A stretch of DNA of 64,000 bases from Rhizobiaceae bacterium (GCA_029233925.1 JARGOX010000019.1:1-64000), one strand, 5' to 3'; counted from the stretch's first letter, positions 52,509 through 61,334 are shown. Numbers and translations are program-made. The notes: generated by a model from the sequence alone, not told the origin.

Positions 52509-53321
52509 TCAGTAAATCAGATAGCTGCCTGCAATCATCCACAGGCCGGCAATCGTCAACGCAATGCCGGCCCCTGTCGTCACCCATTTTTTTCCGGCGG
52601 AGACCTTCTCCAGGATCACGTAAAGCGCAAGGGCCGCGATCCACAGAAGGTTCATGATGCCGCCGACAAACAGCAGGGCCATCAGGAACCAGCAGCATCC
52701 GAGGCAATTGCCGCCATGCTGGACGCCCATCACCAAGGCGCCGCGCGCACCCGGCTTCCAATGATGCATGAAGAAAAACACCGGGTGCCGGCAGTGGCGA
52801 AGGCAGGCTTCCTTCAGGGGCGTCAGCTGGTAGGCGCCGGCAGCGATCAGCACAAGACCAGCGATCACGGGACTTGCGATCTCCATCATGCCGGTGACCA
52901 CGCCGACAGTTTCAAGCCCCCATTGCAATGCCGTGGCAAAGGCACTGAAAGCCGCCCATGTTGCCAGATAGCCCATCAGAAAGCATGCCGTTGCCGCCAA
53001 CGGCCGATCCGCAGACTTCTGCTTGCGGGCAATGCCGGCATAAATGAGCACCGCCGGGGCGGCGCTTGGCACCATCATGGCGATCATCATGACCCACCAC
53101 ATGAAAAAAACGAGCAGCGCGTAAGTGCCGGACCAGACGGCCGGTTGCATCATCATGCCGGGCATCTCGATGGCCATCCGGGTCATGGTGAGCGCCGACA
53201 TGTTCATTCCGACGCCCCACACCGTATAGGCAACGGCCAGCACAACGACCAATGCAAGTCCGCCCATCACGACCAGACGGTCGTGCCTGAGCACGGCTTC
53301 CAATGGGTTTGCCGAGATCAT
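52509..53321 (-). CDS. DUF2182 predicted metal-binding integral membrane protein
   Basis: A 270-residue multi-pass membrane protein of the DUF2182 family. About six hydrophobic segments; Met-rich 'MSALTMTRMAIEMPGMMMQPAV', 'WWVMMIAMMVPSAAPAVL' and a His-rich loop 'CRHPVFFFMHHWKPGARGAL', then 'GVQHGGNCLGCC'. These His, Cys and Met clusters suggest copper or another metal. The ATG at 53321 is used; a longer frame overlaps the DUF1326 gene. It lies 31 bp after the DUF1326 gene, with which it commonly pairs. Function unknown. Confidence 0.82.
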   Translation of the reverse strand: MISANPLEAVLRHDRLVVMGGLALVVVLAVAYTVWGVGMNMSALTMTRMAIEMPGMMMQPAVWSGTYALLVFFMWWVMMIAMMVPSAAPAVLIYAGIARKQKSADRPLAATACFLMGYLATWAAFSAFATALQWGLETVGVVTGMMEIASPVIAGLVLIAAGAYQLTPLKEACLRHCRHPVFFFMHHWKPGARGALVMGVQHGGNCLGCCWFLMALLFVGGIMNLLWIAALALYVILEKVSAGKKWVTTGAGIALTIAGLWMIAGSYLIY

Positions 53322-53352
53322 GTGGGCATTGCCAATGTCCTGTGCTCCAGCG

Positions 53353-53967
53353 TCAGGCCGCCCAGTCAAAGGGTGCAAAGTGACCGTTGCGACGGCCGCT
53401 CGTATCGTCCCATTGAATGCCGAAAACATTGAAGCGGCTGCGGGTCGCTTTGGCCAATGCAAGGCGCGCATTGGCCGGATGAGCCGCATTGTCCAGGTAG
53501 ATTGCCTCACCCTCTTTCACAAGGCTGGGCACGCCTTCAATCGCCTGATCGACCAGATCACCGGCTTTGACGACACGGTTCAATCCATCCATCTCGAAGG
53601 ATATCGGTCGCCTCTCCACACCGGCGAAGGTGCTGACGAGAGACCCCAGGACAGCCATCGGCCCACCGATCGAGCCGGAGGTGATTTCGCTGATGGCGTC
53701 AACCTGTGCGTCCGATGCATCTTCATCGATGATCAGGCCTGCCGTGAAGTTGCCCTGGTCCATCGGCCCGGGAGACAGCAACATCATGATGAACTTGACG
53801 CCACCCAGCGGAACGTCGTCTTTCTCACCCCGGTCGATGCGCATGGCGATCGCTACCTTGCAGTCTCCTTCAGTCGGCACGGCTGCGCTGTTGGTGGTGA
53901 TGCATGGACAAAGAAAGTCGCAGTTGCACGTCTCCATATACTCGCCTTCGATACGCCATTTCGACAT
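53353..53967 (-). CDS. DUF1326 domain protein with Cys-rich metal-binding N-terminus
   Basis: A 204-residue DUF1326-family protein. The N-terminus has METCNCDFLCPC (about residues 11-22), a CxCxxxCxC pattern able to bind metal. The rest is a beta-rich soluble domain ('FTAGLIIDEDASDAQVDAI'). The ATG at 53967 follows AAAGG; the upstream in-frame extension is not family-like. Transcribed just before the DUF2182 membrane protein, so both probably act in one metal-related function. Unknown biochemically. Confidence 0.84.
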   Translation of the reverse strand: MSKWRIEGEYMETCNCDFLCPCITTNSAAVPTEGDCKVAIAMRIDRGEKDDVPLGGVKFIMMLLSPGPMDQGNFTAGLIIDEDASDAQVDAISEITSGSIGGPMAVLGSLVSTFAGVERRPISFEMDGLNRVVKAGDLVDQAIEGVPSLVKEGEAIYLDNAAHPANARLALAKATRSRFNVFGIQWDDTSGRRNGHFAPFDWAA

Positions 53968-54244
53968 TTGCTGCGCCTTTTGCCTGAGAAATTTCACATG
54001 ACACCCAGTCGGCAACCGGGTCCGACTTCGCGATATCCGCTTCCGGGTCGGGTGGCATGACAGCAATTTAACGCAAGGCGACCGATTGTCAAAATTCACG
54101 ACGTCCGCGTTTACAGGTCTGCGATGTTGATCATGGATGCGCTCAACATCTCATGGCACGGTCGGTTCAGGCAGTTGATGCGGCTGTTAGTGGCGCTTGC
54201 GTTCGCACCCTCGCGCGGATTCCCCGCCTCAGGAATACGAAAAT

Positions 54245-55036
54245 TCACCCTTCCCCGTAGGCTTGCATATGCATGTCGATCAAAGCTGCGCATTGCACCG
54301 GATGGGTGGAAATCAGGAAATGGTCGGCACCGGGAACAACATGCAATGCACTGTCTTTTATCTGGGCGGCGATGGCTTCCGACAAGTCCACAATGGCCTG
54401 ATTGGCATAGGCACCACGAACGATGGTAACGGGACTTTTGATGGCCGCATATTCCAACAGGCCTGGCGTAAATCCCATGGCTGTTCGCCAGTCCAGAATA
54501 TTGGAATAGACCGTATCGCGGCAATAATTCCGGACCGCTTCGGGCAAGGCTGCAAAGGTTCCCGGCTTGCTCCAATAATCAATGATCAGACCGGGCGCAT
54601 CGGCGTCGCCGGCTGCGAAGGCCTGTTCAAGGCGTTGACCGATCTCTTTGGCCTGCTCTTTCCAGTGAAAATCACCCTGTACCGGCTGCGAATAGACCGG
54701 GTTTGCCTCGAAGGTGATGATGCTTTCGGGAGCAATCTTGCCACTGAGAATGGCTGCGAAAATTGCCAGCCCGCCATAGGAGTGGCCAATGATGTGAACC
54801 GGTTCGCCCACGCGATCGACCACCATTGCCACAAAATCCGACATTTCGGTCATGTCGCTGGTCGTCTCATTGCGGATTTCCGCGGTGCGGCCGTAGCCAG
54901 GCAGACTCGTGGTGATCATCCTGTACGAACCTTGGAGAGCCTTTTGGATGCCCCTCCAGGCGGCGCCATTGCTGTAGGACCCGGGAATGAACAGAAGCGC
55001 TGGTCCCTCGCCGCGTTCTTCGAACTCGAACGTCAT
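54245..55036 (-). CDS. Alpha/beta-hydrolase fold protein
   Basis: A 263-residue alpha/beta hydrolase. Nucleophile elbow GHSYGG with Ser86, oxyanion region 'LLFIPGSYSNGAAWRG' near the N-terminus, and the C-terminal catalytic His in 'PGADHFLIST'. ATG 55036 has GGGGG upstream. Likely an esterase, lactonase or haloperoxidase-like enzyme; substrate unknown. It stands alone between the DUF1326 gene and the rightward flavodoxin-like gene. Confidence 0.86.
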   Translation of the reverse strand: MTFEFEERGEGPALLFIPGSYSNGAAWRGIQKALQGSYRMITTSLPGYGRTAEIRNETTSDMTEMSDFVAMVVDRVGEPVHIIGHSYGGLAIFAAILSGKIAPESIITFEANPVYSQPVQGDFHWKEQAKEIGQRLEQAFAAGDADAPGLIIDYWSKPGTFAALPEAVRNYCRDTVYSNILDWRTAMGFTPGLLEYAAIKSPVTIVRGAYANQAIVDLSEAIAAQIKDSALHVVPGADHFLISTHPVQCAALIDMHMQAYGEG

Positions 55037-55298
55037 GACATATCCCCCGCTGCGCGCCGCGTCCTTACGATTGGCGCAGCTTTGCAAACTCCCATGCCGA
55101 TTGACACCGGATTATCAAAGGCGGTTTTCACGGTTACGTCAACCAAAACGCCGGGTGCAGCGCACATCGGCAGTTCCCTTGAGCGAAATCAAGGCTCAGA
55201 AGAGGTAAGAGCGTAGACTGGATATCAAGCCCACCATCCAACCATTTGGTGCACGTTCTTTTTTCGGACACATGATTCAACACAAAGCGGGGTTTGGC

Positions 55299-55826
55299 AT
55301 GAAAGGCGCGATTTTCTTCTCAAGCAAGTACGGCAGCACGGCCCAATATGCAGAATGGATACGTGAGGCCACGGATTTGCCGGCCTTCGATGTGGACAAG
55401 GCAAACGCCGATCCCTCGCAGTATGACTTCCTGGTTCTTGGCAGCCCGGTCCTCTATCACAAGTTGATGTTTCACAAATGGGTGAAACGAAATCTTGCTG
55501 GCATCATGGCCAGACCGACAATCCTGTTCAGCGTTTCTGGAGCCGGGGTCGGAGCCAAACTGGATGCCTGGCTTGCGGGTCACCTGCCAGCGGAGCTATT
55601 TTCTCATGTGCAGCATATTGCCTTGCGCGGGCGGCAAGATCCGAAGGACCTGTCCTGGCTGGACCGGCTGATGCTGATCATCGGTGGATTGACAAACGAC
55701 GACCCCGTCGCAAGCAAGGAAGAACTGAAAGGGTTTGATTTCATGGACAAATCCAGCATCGAACCCATCGTCGAGAAGATCGTGCAGTTGCAGGGAAAGG
55801 CTTTGCCAGGTCAAAAGGGAACATAG
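55299..55826 (+). CDS. Flavodoxin-like protein (menaquinone-dependent protoporphyrinogen oxidase/HemG-like)
   Basis: A 175-residue flavodoxin-fold protein. FMN phosphate loop 'FSSKYGSTAQYAEWI' at the N-terminus and 'FLVLGSPVLYHKLMFHKWVKR' resemble HemG-type flavodoxins, which oxidise protoporphyrinogen IX using quinones. The ATG at 55299 (MKGAIFF) is the family-like start. It ends 12 bp before the insertion sequence, which may cut off its terminator. Could instead be a general electron carrier. Confidence 0.78.
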   Translation: MKGAIFFSSKYGSTAQYAEWIREATDLPAFDVDKANADPSQYDFLVLGSPVLYHKLMFHKWVKRNLAGIMARPTILFSVSGAGVGAKLDAWLAGHLPAELFSHVQHIALRGRQDPKDLSWLDRLMLIIGGLTNDDPVASKEELKGFDFMDKSSIEPIVEKIVQLQGKALPGQKGT

Positions 55827-55843
55827 CCAGCGGCAAATGTGAG

Positions 55844-55893
55844 CGACCTGAGACATAGGTGACATTTTGTACCGGACACATAGGTAACACTTT
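55844..55893. repeat. Left terminal inverted repeat of the IS481-like element
   Basis: Contains two spaced copies of the motif ACATAGGT(G/A)ACA (55853-55864 and 55879-55890), repeated in inverted order at the right end. These are probably transposase binding sites. Confidence 0.7.
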
Positions 55894-55913
55894 TCGTTTT
55901 GCGGGAGGTGTTG

Positions 55914-57137
55914 ATGCCGTGGAAAGAGAGTTCGGTCTTGGAGGAACGTTTACGATTTGTCGCCCGCCGTCTTGATGGTGAAAGCATGAGCGACCTGTGC
56001 CGGGAGTTCGGGATTTCCCGCAAGACCGGTTACAAGATATTCAATGGCTATAAGAAGCACGGGTTGGAGGCGCTTTGCGATCGTTCTCGGCGACCGGTGC
56101 GTTATGCCAATCAATTGCCTGAAGCAATCGAGCGTATGATTGTTGAATGCAGGCGTGACAAACCCCACTGGGGCGCCAGAAAGATCCGCGAGCTGCTCGT
56201 TCGGCGCCTGGCCGGTGATGTGCGCATCCCGGCCAAGAGCACGGTTCATGCGGTGCTGGATCGTCATGGCCTGGTCAAGCGCGGCAGGCAGCGCAAGCGT
56301 CATAAGGCCCAAGGCACACCGCTATCGGCGGGATCGGTCGCCAATTCTCTGTGGTGCGCCGATTACAAGGGTGAGTTCAAGCTTGGCAATGGTCAATACT
56401 GTTACCCCCTGACTGTCACAGACCATGCCTCACGCATGCTGTTGATGTGCGAAGCCCATGATTCGACCAAAGAGATCAATGCCTTGTCAGCCTTCCAAAA
56501 CCTGTTTGCCGAACGCGGTCTGCCTGCTGCGATCAGAACCGACAATGGCTTGCCATTCGCCAGTCCCAACGGGCTCTACAATCTGTCCAGGCTGTCTGTT
56601 TGGTGGCTGCGGCTGGGCATTCGGATCGAACGCATCAAGCCCCCTCTCGGCGGCGCTTCGCTTGCCTGCCGGGCAATGAGACACCCGCAACAGAACGGCA
56701 GGCATGAGCGCATGCACCTGACATTGAAGAAAGAAACAACGAGGCCTCCGGGTGAAAACAGCCTGCAGCAACAAGCACGTTTTGATGCATTCATAAGCGA
56801 ATTCAATGACGAGCGGCCCCATGAGGCACTCGATATGAAGTATCCAAGCGAGATCTATTTGCCGTCTGAACGGTTGTACAAAGGCCTGCCGGAGGTGGAA
56901 TATCCCTTCCACGACAAGGACATTCTCGTAACATCCTGCGGACGCATCTGCATGCATAGAAAGAAGATCAACATCTCAACCGTCATGGCCGGCCAGAAGC
57001 TCGGCATCAAGGAGGTGGACGACGGAATATGGTTGGTGTCATTTATGAACTATGATCTGGGATATATCGACCTGGAGCAAAAAACATTGCAAACTATCGA
57101 CAACCCGTTCGGCACGAGGTTGTCACCTATGTCTTAG
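55914..57137 (+). CDS. IS481-family transposase with unusual in-frame insertion
   Basis: A 407-residue DDE transposase. The N-terminal HTH is at about 25-45 ('SDLCREFGISRKTGYKI') and the catalytic domain has Asp150 (CADYKGEF), Asp210 (RTDNGLPFA) and Glu265 (NGRHERMH), the DDE triad. Between Asp210 and Glu265 the expected sequence IKPGHPQQNGRHE is interrupted by 13 residues (244-256), a net gain of 12 versus the usual single Gly. The frame is intact to the stop. Start ATG 55914 follows GGGAGG. Whether the altered loop still supports transposition is unclear. Confidence 0.88.
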   Translation: MPWKESSVLEERLRFVARRLDGESMSDLCREFGISRKTGYKIFNGYKKHGLEALCDRSRRPVRYANQLPEAIERMIVECRRDKPHWGARKIRELLVRRLAGDVRIPAKSTVHAVLDRHGLVKRGRQRKRHKAQGTPLSAGSVANSLWCADYKGEFKLGNGQYCYPLTVTDHASRMLLMCEAHDSTKEINALSAFQNLFAERGLPAAIRTDNGLPFASPNGLYNLSRLSVWWLRLGIRIERIKPPLGGASLACRAMRHPQQNGRHERMHLTLKKETTRPPGENSLQQQARFDAFISEFNDERPHEALDMKYPSEIYLPSERLYKGLPEVEYPFHDKDILVTSCGRICMHRKKINISTVMAGQKLGIKEVDDGIWLVSFMNYDLGYIDLEQKTLQTIDNPFGTRLSPMS

Positions 57138-57167
57138 GTACGTTGTGTTACCCATGTCTCCGGGTCG
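57117..57167. repeat. Right terminal inverted repeat of the IS481-like element
   Basis: Reads, in the opposite orientation, ACATGGGTAACACAA then ACATAGGTGACAAC, matching the left repeat. The transposase stop codon (57135-57137) lies inside the repeat's inner part. Confidence 0.7.
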
Positions 57168-57181
57168 GACCACAGCAAGAA

Positions 57182-57255
57182 TGGAGCGGGTGAAGGGAAT
57201 CGAACCCTCGTATTCAGCTTGGGAAGCTGCTGCTCTACCATTGAGCTACACCCGC
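57182..57255 (-). tRNA. tRNA-Gly (anticodon CCC)
   Basis: A 74-base cloverleaf including the encoded CCA end. Acceptor stem GCGGGTG/CACCCGC pairs fully; the D-arm carries AGCTCAATGGTAGAGC; the anticodon loop TTCCCAA gives CCC; the T-arm has the conserved GGTTCGATTCC. It reads on the minus strand and lies 7 bp from the IS end. The CCC isoacceptor identity rests on loop position 34-36 being CCC. Confidence 0.95.
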
Positions 57256-57489
57256 ATTCCTATCGAATAGCGCGCCGGAGATTGAAGTGCAAGAGACTGC
57301 TTGCGCTTGTGCCAGGGACGCAATCCCTTGGCCAGGCCTGAACACCATTCATGAAGTCCTGTTAGAGTTCGGCCTCTCTATCAATATCGGCGCACGCTCA
57401 TTTTTGCCAGCCTCGTCATGCCAACGCTTAGCCCGATTTCAATGTGCTCAAGCGCCGGATAAGTCCAATCGGAAAGGGCTCACGCCCTA

Positions 57490-58257
57490 TTATTCCGGTA
57501 AAGCCGCGAGGCCAGCCCTGCGGCGTATCTCCGGATTGTCGGCCCGGAACTCCTCGCCGGCAAGATCGGTTGGCCGCTCCCGGCACAGCCAGGTGACGAT
57601 CGCAGCCGGATCGCCGGGCCGCAACAAATTCTCGCGCGCAATGCCACTCACCGGATTGACGCCTGACGCGCGAATCCGCGACTGCATCTGCGTATCAACC
57701 AGTCCAGGCTGAAGCCCGTAGGCAAGGCATGTATCCGACGCTTCCAGCGCCAATGATCTGGTTACCATTGCAAGCGCGGCCTTGGATGCGCAATAGGCAC
57801 TCCAGCCCTCCATCGCTTTCTCACTCGCCCCGGACGAAATATTGACGACACACGCCTTGCTGGGCAAGAACAGGGACGCGAAGGCACGAATACAGTGAAA
57901 CGCGCCAAAGAGATTGATCTCGACGGTCCTGACCCATTCGTCCATGTCGGTCTCGAGAATGTGTCCGATCGGACCGAGCGCGCCGGCATTGTTCACCAGA
58001 CCGTGCAAGAGGATGCCCTCCTCGTGAAGCCGGGTGGCGACGGCCTCGATATCCTGCGGGCGGGATACATCCATGGGTATGGGAAGGCATTGACCGCCTT
58101 TTTGCTGTGCTGTTTCAGCCACTTTTTCGGTATCGTTGCGGTTACGCCCGGTCGCCACGACAGCGAAACCCGCGGCAGCAAGATCATATGTGATTGCTTC
58201 GCCGATCCCGCGGGATGCGCCGGTCACGAGAATCCATTGGGGGCCTGGGTTCGTCAC
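57490..58257 (-). CDS. SDR family oxidoreductase
   Basis: A 255-residue classical SDR. Cofactor motif 'VTGASRGIG' (residues 12-20), 'NNAGALG', and active site YCASKAA with Tyr-x3-Lys (about 158-162). Its start overlaps the next upstream SDR gene by 4 bp. Last gene of the TRAP-linked cluster. Likely a sugar-acid or hydroxy-acid dehydrogenase; substrate unknown. Confidence 0.88.
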   Translation of the reverse strand: MTNPGPQWILVTGASRGIGEAITYDLAAAGFAVVATGRNRNDTEKVAETAQQKGGQCLPIPMDVSRPQDIEAVATRLHEEGILLHGLVNNAGALGPIGHILETDMDEWVRTVEINLFGAFHCIRAFASLFLPSKACVVNISSGASEKAMEGWSAYCASKAALAMVTRSLALEASDTCLAYGLQPGLVDTQMQSRIRASGVNPVSGIARENLLRPGDPAAIVTWLCRERPTDLAGEEFRADNPEIRRRAGLAALPE

Positions 58258-58976
58258 AGATGTCCTCCTCCGGTCACCAGCAGTTCCGTGCCGGTGACAA
58301 AGCCGGAACCGGCGCTCAGGAGAAAGGCCACGGCCTTGGCAACATCTGCCGGGGAGCCGATGCGTCCAACCGGTATGGACCTGATACGCTCCACTCCGAT
58401 CTGGGTGGCATCGCCCCCACGTAGCGATGCAAGTTCGCGGTTGGTCACGTCAGTCAGGCCGGTATCGATCAGCCCCGGTGCAACCACATTGATGCGAATT
58501 CCACGCGGCGCAAATTCTTTTGCGAGTGACTTCGCGGCATTGTGAAGGGCGGCCTTTGACGCGCCGTAAAGCAGATTGCTGGGTGAGGCGCGCAGTCCGG
58601 CAAGAGACCCCACGAAGACAACGCCGGCTCCTTCCTCCAGTCGATCATGGAGGGCCGAAAACAGCTTGAGCGGTGCGTAGACATTGGCCCGGAAGATCGC
58701 ATCGAAATCATCGATTTCGATGTCTGTCGCCCGGTGCGTGCGAATGACCCCCGCCACATGGACAAGCCCGCCGACAGAAACTGGCAGCGTCGAGACCAAT
58801 TTGTCGATGTCCTCAGGCAAATCGGCGCGAAGGAATTCGGTATCGGGTGGGATTGCTTGGTTTTCGGGCGCGTTGCGATCGGTCGCAACGACGCCGAGCC
58901 CTTGTTGGAGAAGCTGGGTGATGACGGCACTTCCAATACCACCACAGGCGCCCGTGACAAGTATCGGGGCACTCAT
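58254..58976 (-). CDS. SDR family oxidoreductase
   Basis: A 240-residue SDR with 'VTGACGGIGSA' at the N-terminus, 'VHVAGVIRTH' (catalytic-loop Asn replaced by His in NAG) and active site YGASKAALHN with Tyr-x3-Lys. 4-bp overlaps with the upstream GntR gene and the downstream SDR gene. Two adjacent SDRs in one operon suggest sequential redox steps on one compound. Confidence 0.87.
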   Translation of the reverse strand: MSAPILVTGACGGIGSAVITQLLQQGLGVVATDRNAPENQAIPPDTEFLRADLPEDIDKLVSTLPVSVGGLVHVAGVIRTHRATDIEIDDFDAIFRANVYAPLKLFSALHDRLEEGAGVVFVGSLAGLRASPSNLLYGASKAALHNAAKSLAKEFAPRGIRINVVAPGLIDTGLTDVTNRELASLRGGDATQIGVERIRSIPVGRIGSPADVAKAVAFLLSAGSGFVTGTELLVTGGGHL

Positions 58977-59671
58977 AGGATGCCGGCTTTCTTCTGGTTT
59001 TTACTCAGATAGGCAATCATTTCATCGCCGGCATTGCTGATATGTCGCCGACATGCCTGTTCGGCTTCGTCTGCCAGGCCTTTGCGCACTGCCTGGATTA
59101 TCTCTTCATGTTCCTTGACGGCAGCCTCATCACGTCCGGGAATCAGGCGGAAGCCAGCCCGATAGCGATGGCATTTGGACCAGATGTCTTCGAGTTGCCG
59201 TCTCAGGTGGTGATTGTGCGCGCGGTCGAGAACGAAACGGTGGAACTCCCAGTTAAGGGCGTTGACCTCGGAAAAGGCCTTCTCATGGCTTGCAAGCGCG
59301 AAGTCGCGGTTGATCTGTTCGAGGTGCTCTGCAATTTTCTGGCCTTCGTTCTGCATCGCCAGACGTATGGCAAGCCCTTCGAGGACTGCGCGGACTTCGA
59401 AAAGTTCCGTAATGTCAGTCATGGACATGGAGGCAATGCGCACGTCTCGATAGGGGGTGGCGTCTACAAGGCCGTCTCTTTCGAGGCGCATGAGAGCTTC
59501 GCGAACCGGAACCATGGATGTACCCAGCCGTTTTGAAAGAGCGGCAAGTGTCACGCGTTCGCCCGGTTCGAGAGCGCCCGAGAGTATCTCCTCGCGAAGT
59601 ATCTCATAGGCCGCGTCCGCCTTGGTGTGATGCCGGATTGGCTTGCTGTCTTTGTCAGGATCTCGGGTCAT
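58973..59671 (-). CDS. GntR family transcriptional regulator, FCD type
   Basis: A 232-residue FadR/GntR-type regulator. Winged HTH about residues 20-80 ('EILREEILSGALEPGERV', 'LAALSKRLGTSMVPVREAL'), then a helical FCD domain with metal-binding His/Asp residues ('FHRFVLDRAHNHHL', 'EHEEII'). ATG 59671 overlaps the MBL-fold gene by 4 bp. Being inside the operon, it probably represses its own transcription; FCD regulators often sense sugar acids or organic acids. Confidence 0.92.
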   Translation of the reverse strand: MTRDPDKDSKPIRHHTKADAAYEILREEILSGALEPGERVTLAALSKRLGTSMVPVREALMRLERDGLVDATPYRDVRIASMSMTDITELFEVRAVLEGLAIRLAMQNEGQKIAEHLEQINRDFALASHEKAFSEVNALNWEFHRFVLDRAHNHHLRRQLEDIWSKCHRYRAGFRLIPGRDEAAVKEHEEIIQAVRKGLADEAEQACRRHISNAGDEMIAYLSKNQKKAGIL

Positions 59672-60438
59672 GGTGCTTCCATCGTTCTCAAATTCTGCAC
59701 GTGCCAGCCGCCGTCCGGTTCGCACACAACCGACACTGGCGCAGGCGACGGCTCGTGTACAGGCAGGAAAGCCGCGTTCCTTGCAGCAAACGTCCTGACC
59801 ATTGCAAACCAGCCGCTGGCATCCTCTGCGGCGCCAAGCGCGATCTGCCGTTCGAGATTGGCTGCCGTGAACACCGGATCGGCAATCACCACGCGCCCTG
59901 CCGCGGTCTCAATCTCCACAGCGGCCGATGCGGGATGGTGGATGCCGACCTCGTGAAAGCGAAGGCCCGGCAAAAGGCACTCTTGCCCGTTGACAGGTGT
60001 GGCCCGCTCGAGACGGGCACTGATTTCCCCCGGTAGCGTGTGAACGAACCGCGGTTCTTCCGGACGACGCAGATCGGCCAATCCGCGTGCGGAAACGTAG
60101 ACCGGGGTATCTGGGCGCAAGCGATCGAGTCCACCAGCGGCATAGGGGCCGAAGCTTGTCAGCATGACCGCCAGCACGTCTGTGCCGAGATAGCTCTCGG
60201 CAGGCGAGTCAACCGTTTCAAACCCCGCCTGTTGCCCCTTGTTGCGGCGCATTGCAGCATTAAGAGGTTCAGGATCGGCGATCAGTCCGCTATCCACAAG
60301 AACGATACCGAGATCGCTCCTGAGTACGAACATATGGACGGCGATGTTGACCCAGGATTCAAAGTCGCGCTGGAAAAACACCTCCGGTCCGGGGGTCAAT
60401 GCACGGGCAACAGTAATCGTCTCGATACTCCAGATCAT
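59668..60438 (-). CDS. Degenerate MBL-fold protein (first metal motif missing)
   Basis: A 256-residue protein with the overall metallo-beta-lactamase fold. The usual HxHxDH motif is absent: the aligned segment is TSFGPYAAGG (94-103). Later ligand positions are partly kept ('GIHHPASAAVEI', 'IADPVF', 'PVHEPSP'). It may therefore be a noncatalytic or differently acting member. It overlaps the GntR gene and the epimerase gene by 4 bp each, so its level is tightly coupled to the pathway. Function unknown. Confidence 0.75.
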   Translation of the reverse strand: MIWSIETITVARALTPGPEVFFQRDFESWVNIAVHMFVLRSDLGIVLVDSGLIADPEPLNAAMRRNKGQQAGFETVDSPAESYLGTDVLAVMLTSFGPYAAGGLDRLRPDTPVYVSARGLADLRRPEEPRFVHTLPGEISARLERATPVNGQECLLPGLRFHEVGIHHPASAAVEIETAAGRVVIADPVFTAANLERQIALGAAEDASGWFAMVRTFAARNAAFLPVHEPSPAPVSVVCEPDGGWHVQNLRTMEAP

Positions 60439-61334
60439 GCCGCACTGGCCCCTCGCGCTTCGGCAACCCAGTCGGCGATGCCGGCCTCGAGATCGTATTG
60501 TGGCGCATAGCCGAAATCGCGCCGCGCGCGCGCTATCACATTGGCTCCGCGAAGGTGCCGTGCGGGATCGACACCCGGAGAAAGGACAATCTGCGCGTGG
60601 GGGAAATGCTTCATGACAATGGCAGCGAGTTCACCTCTTGTCCGCGACACACCTCCAGACAGATTGTAAACGGATTCGGGAAGATTGCCGCACTCTGCGG
60701 CCTGGACAAGGCCAAGCGCCAGATCTTTCACGTAGGTGAAGTCGCAGGGATGGTCACGCCCTGCGTCCTGGATCGCAGTCTCCCCTTGCATGAGCCTGCC
60801 AACAAAGTAGTCGCCGGTGGAATGACGCGGTCCGTAGACGAAGCCGGTTCTGAAAGACGCTACAGATACGGAGAAACTCTTGCGATAGGCATCGCACAGC
60901 GTTTCTGACATCATCTTGGTTGCATCATAGATGCCGACCGGATTGACCGGATCGGATTCGTCCAGCGGTCCGGCTTTCTCGATACGCCCATAGAGCGTCG
61001 CTGTTGAAAGGTTGACGACCCGCAGATTTGTGCCCCGTGCGGCCTCCAGCACGCTGAGCGAGCCCAGAACATTGACCTGCGTCGCCATCACCGGATCGGC
61101 AGAGGCCGGCGCGGGGCCGACCACCGCCGCGCAATGTATGATGCCATCGCATTCCCGGACGATACGGGCCATGCTTTCGCGGTCGGTTACATCGGCAACA
61201 TGGAATGCGTAATTTATGTCTGACGAAGCTGAACGTTGGTCGAGGCCAATGATCGAATGCCCGCGCGCGAGGGCCTGCCGGCACACTTCGGCCCCAACGA
61301 AACCGGCTGCGCCAGTGATACAGAACCGGCTCAT
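60435..61334 (-). CDS. NAD(P)-dependent sugar epimerase/dehydrogenase (uronate-dehydrogenase-like)
   Basis: A 299-residue extended SDR. Cofactor motif 'FCITGAAGFVGAEVC', then 'HCAAVVGP' and active site YDATKMMSE with Tyr-x3-Lys. The size and 'TATLYGRI' region fit UDP-sugar epimerases and uronate dehydrogenases. Both overlaps are 4 bp (cupin upstream, MBL-fold downstream). With the TRAP importer it may oxidise a hexuronate or aldonate; exact substrate inferred. Confidence 0.82.
   Translation of the reverse strand: MSRFCITGAAGFVGAEVCRQALARGHSIIGLDQRSASSDINYAFHVADVTDRESMARIVRECDGIIHCAAVVGPAPASADPVMATQVNVLGSLSVLEAARGTNLRVVNLSTATLYGRIEKAGPLDESDPVNPVGIYDATKMMSETLCDAYRKSFSVSVASFRTGFVYGPRHSTGDYFVGRLMQGETAIQDAGRDHPCDFTYVKDLALGLVQAAECGNLPESVYNLSGGVSRTRGELAAIVMKHFPHAQIVLSPGVDPARHLRGANVIARARRDFGYAPQYDLEAGIADWVAEARGASAA

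Larger units (their letters stand above)
55838..57174 (+). mobile_element. IS481-like insertion sequence with ~50-bp terminal inverted repeats
   Basis: About 1.34 kb, containing one transposase gene. Left end CGACCTGAGACATAGGTGAC (55844-55863) and, read from the right end inward, CGACCCGGAGACATGGGTAA (57167 down) are imperfect inverted repeats; similarity continues for about 50 bp (ACATAGGTAACAC-type motifs) and both ends can be read as beginning TGTG. A clean target duplication was not seen, though GCAA occurs on both flanks. It lies between the flavodoxin-like gene and a tRNA-Gly gene. Confidence 0.85.
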
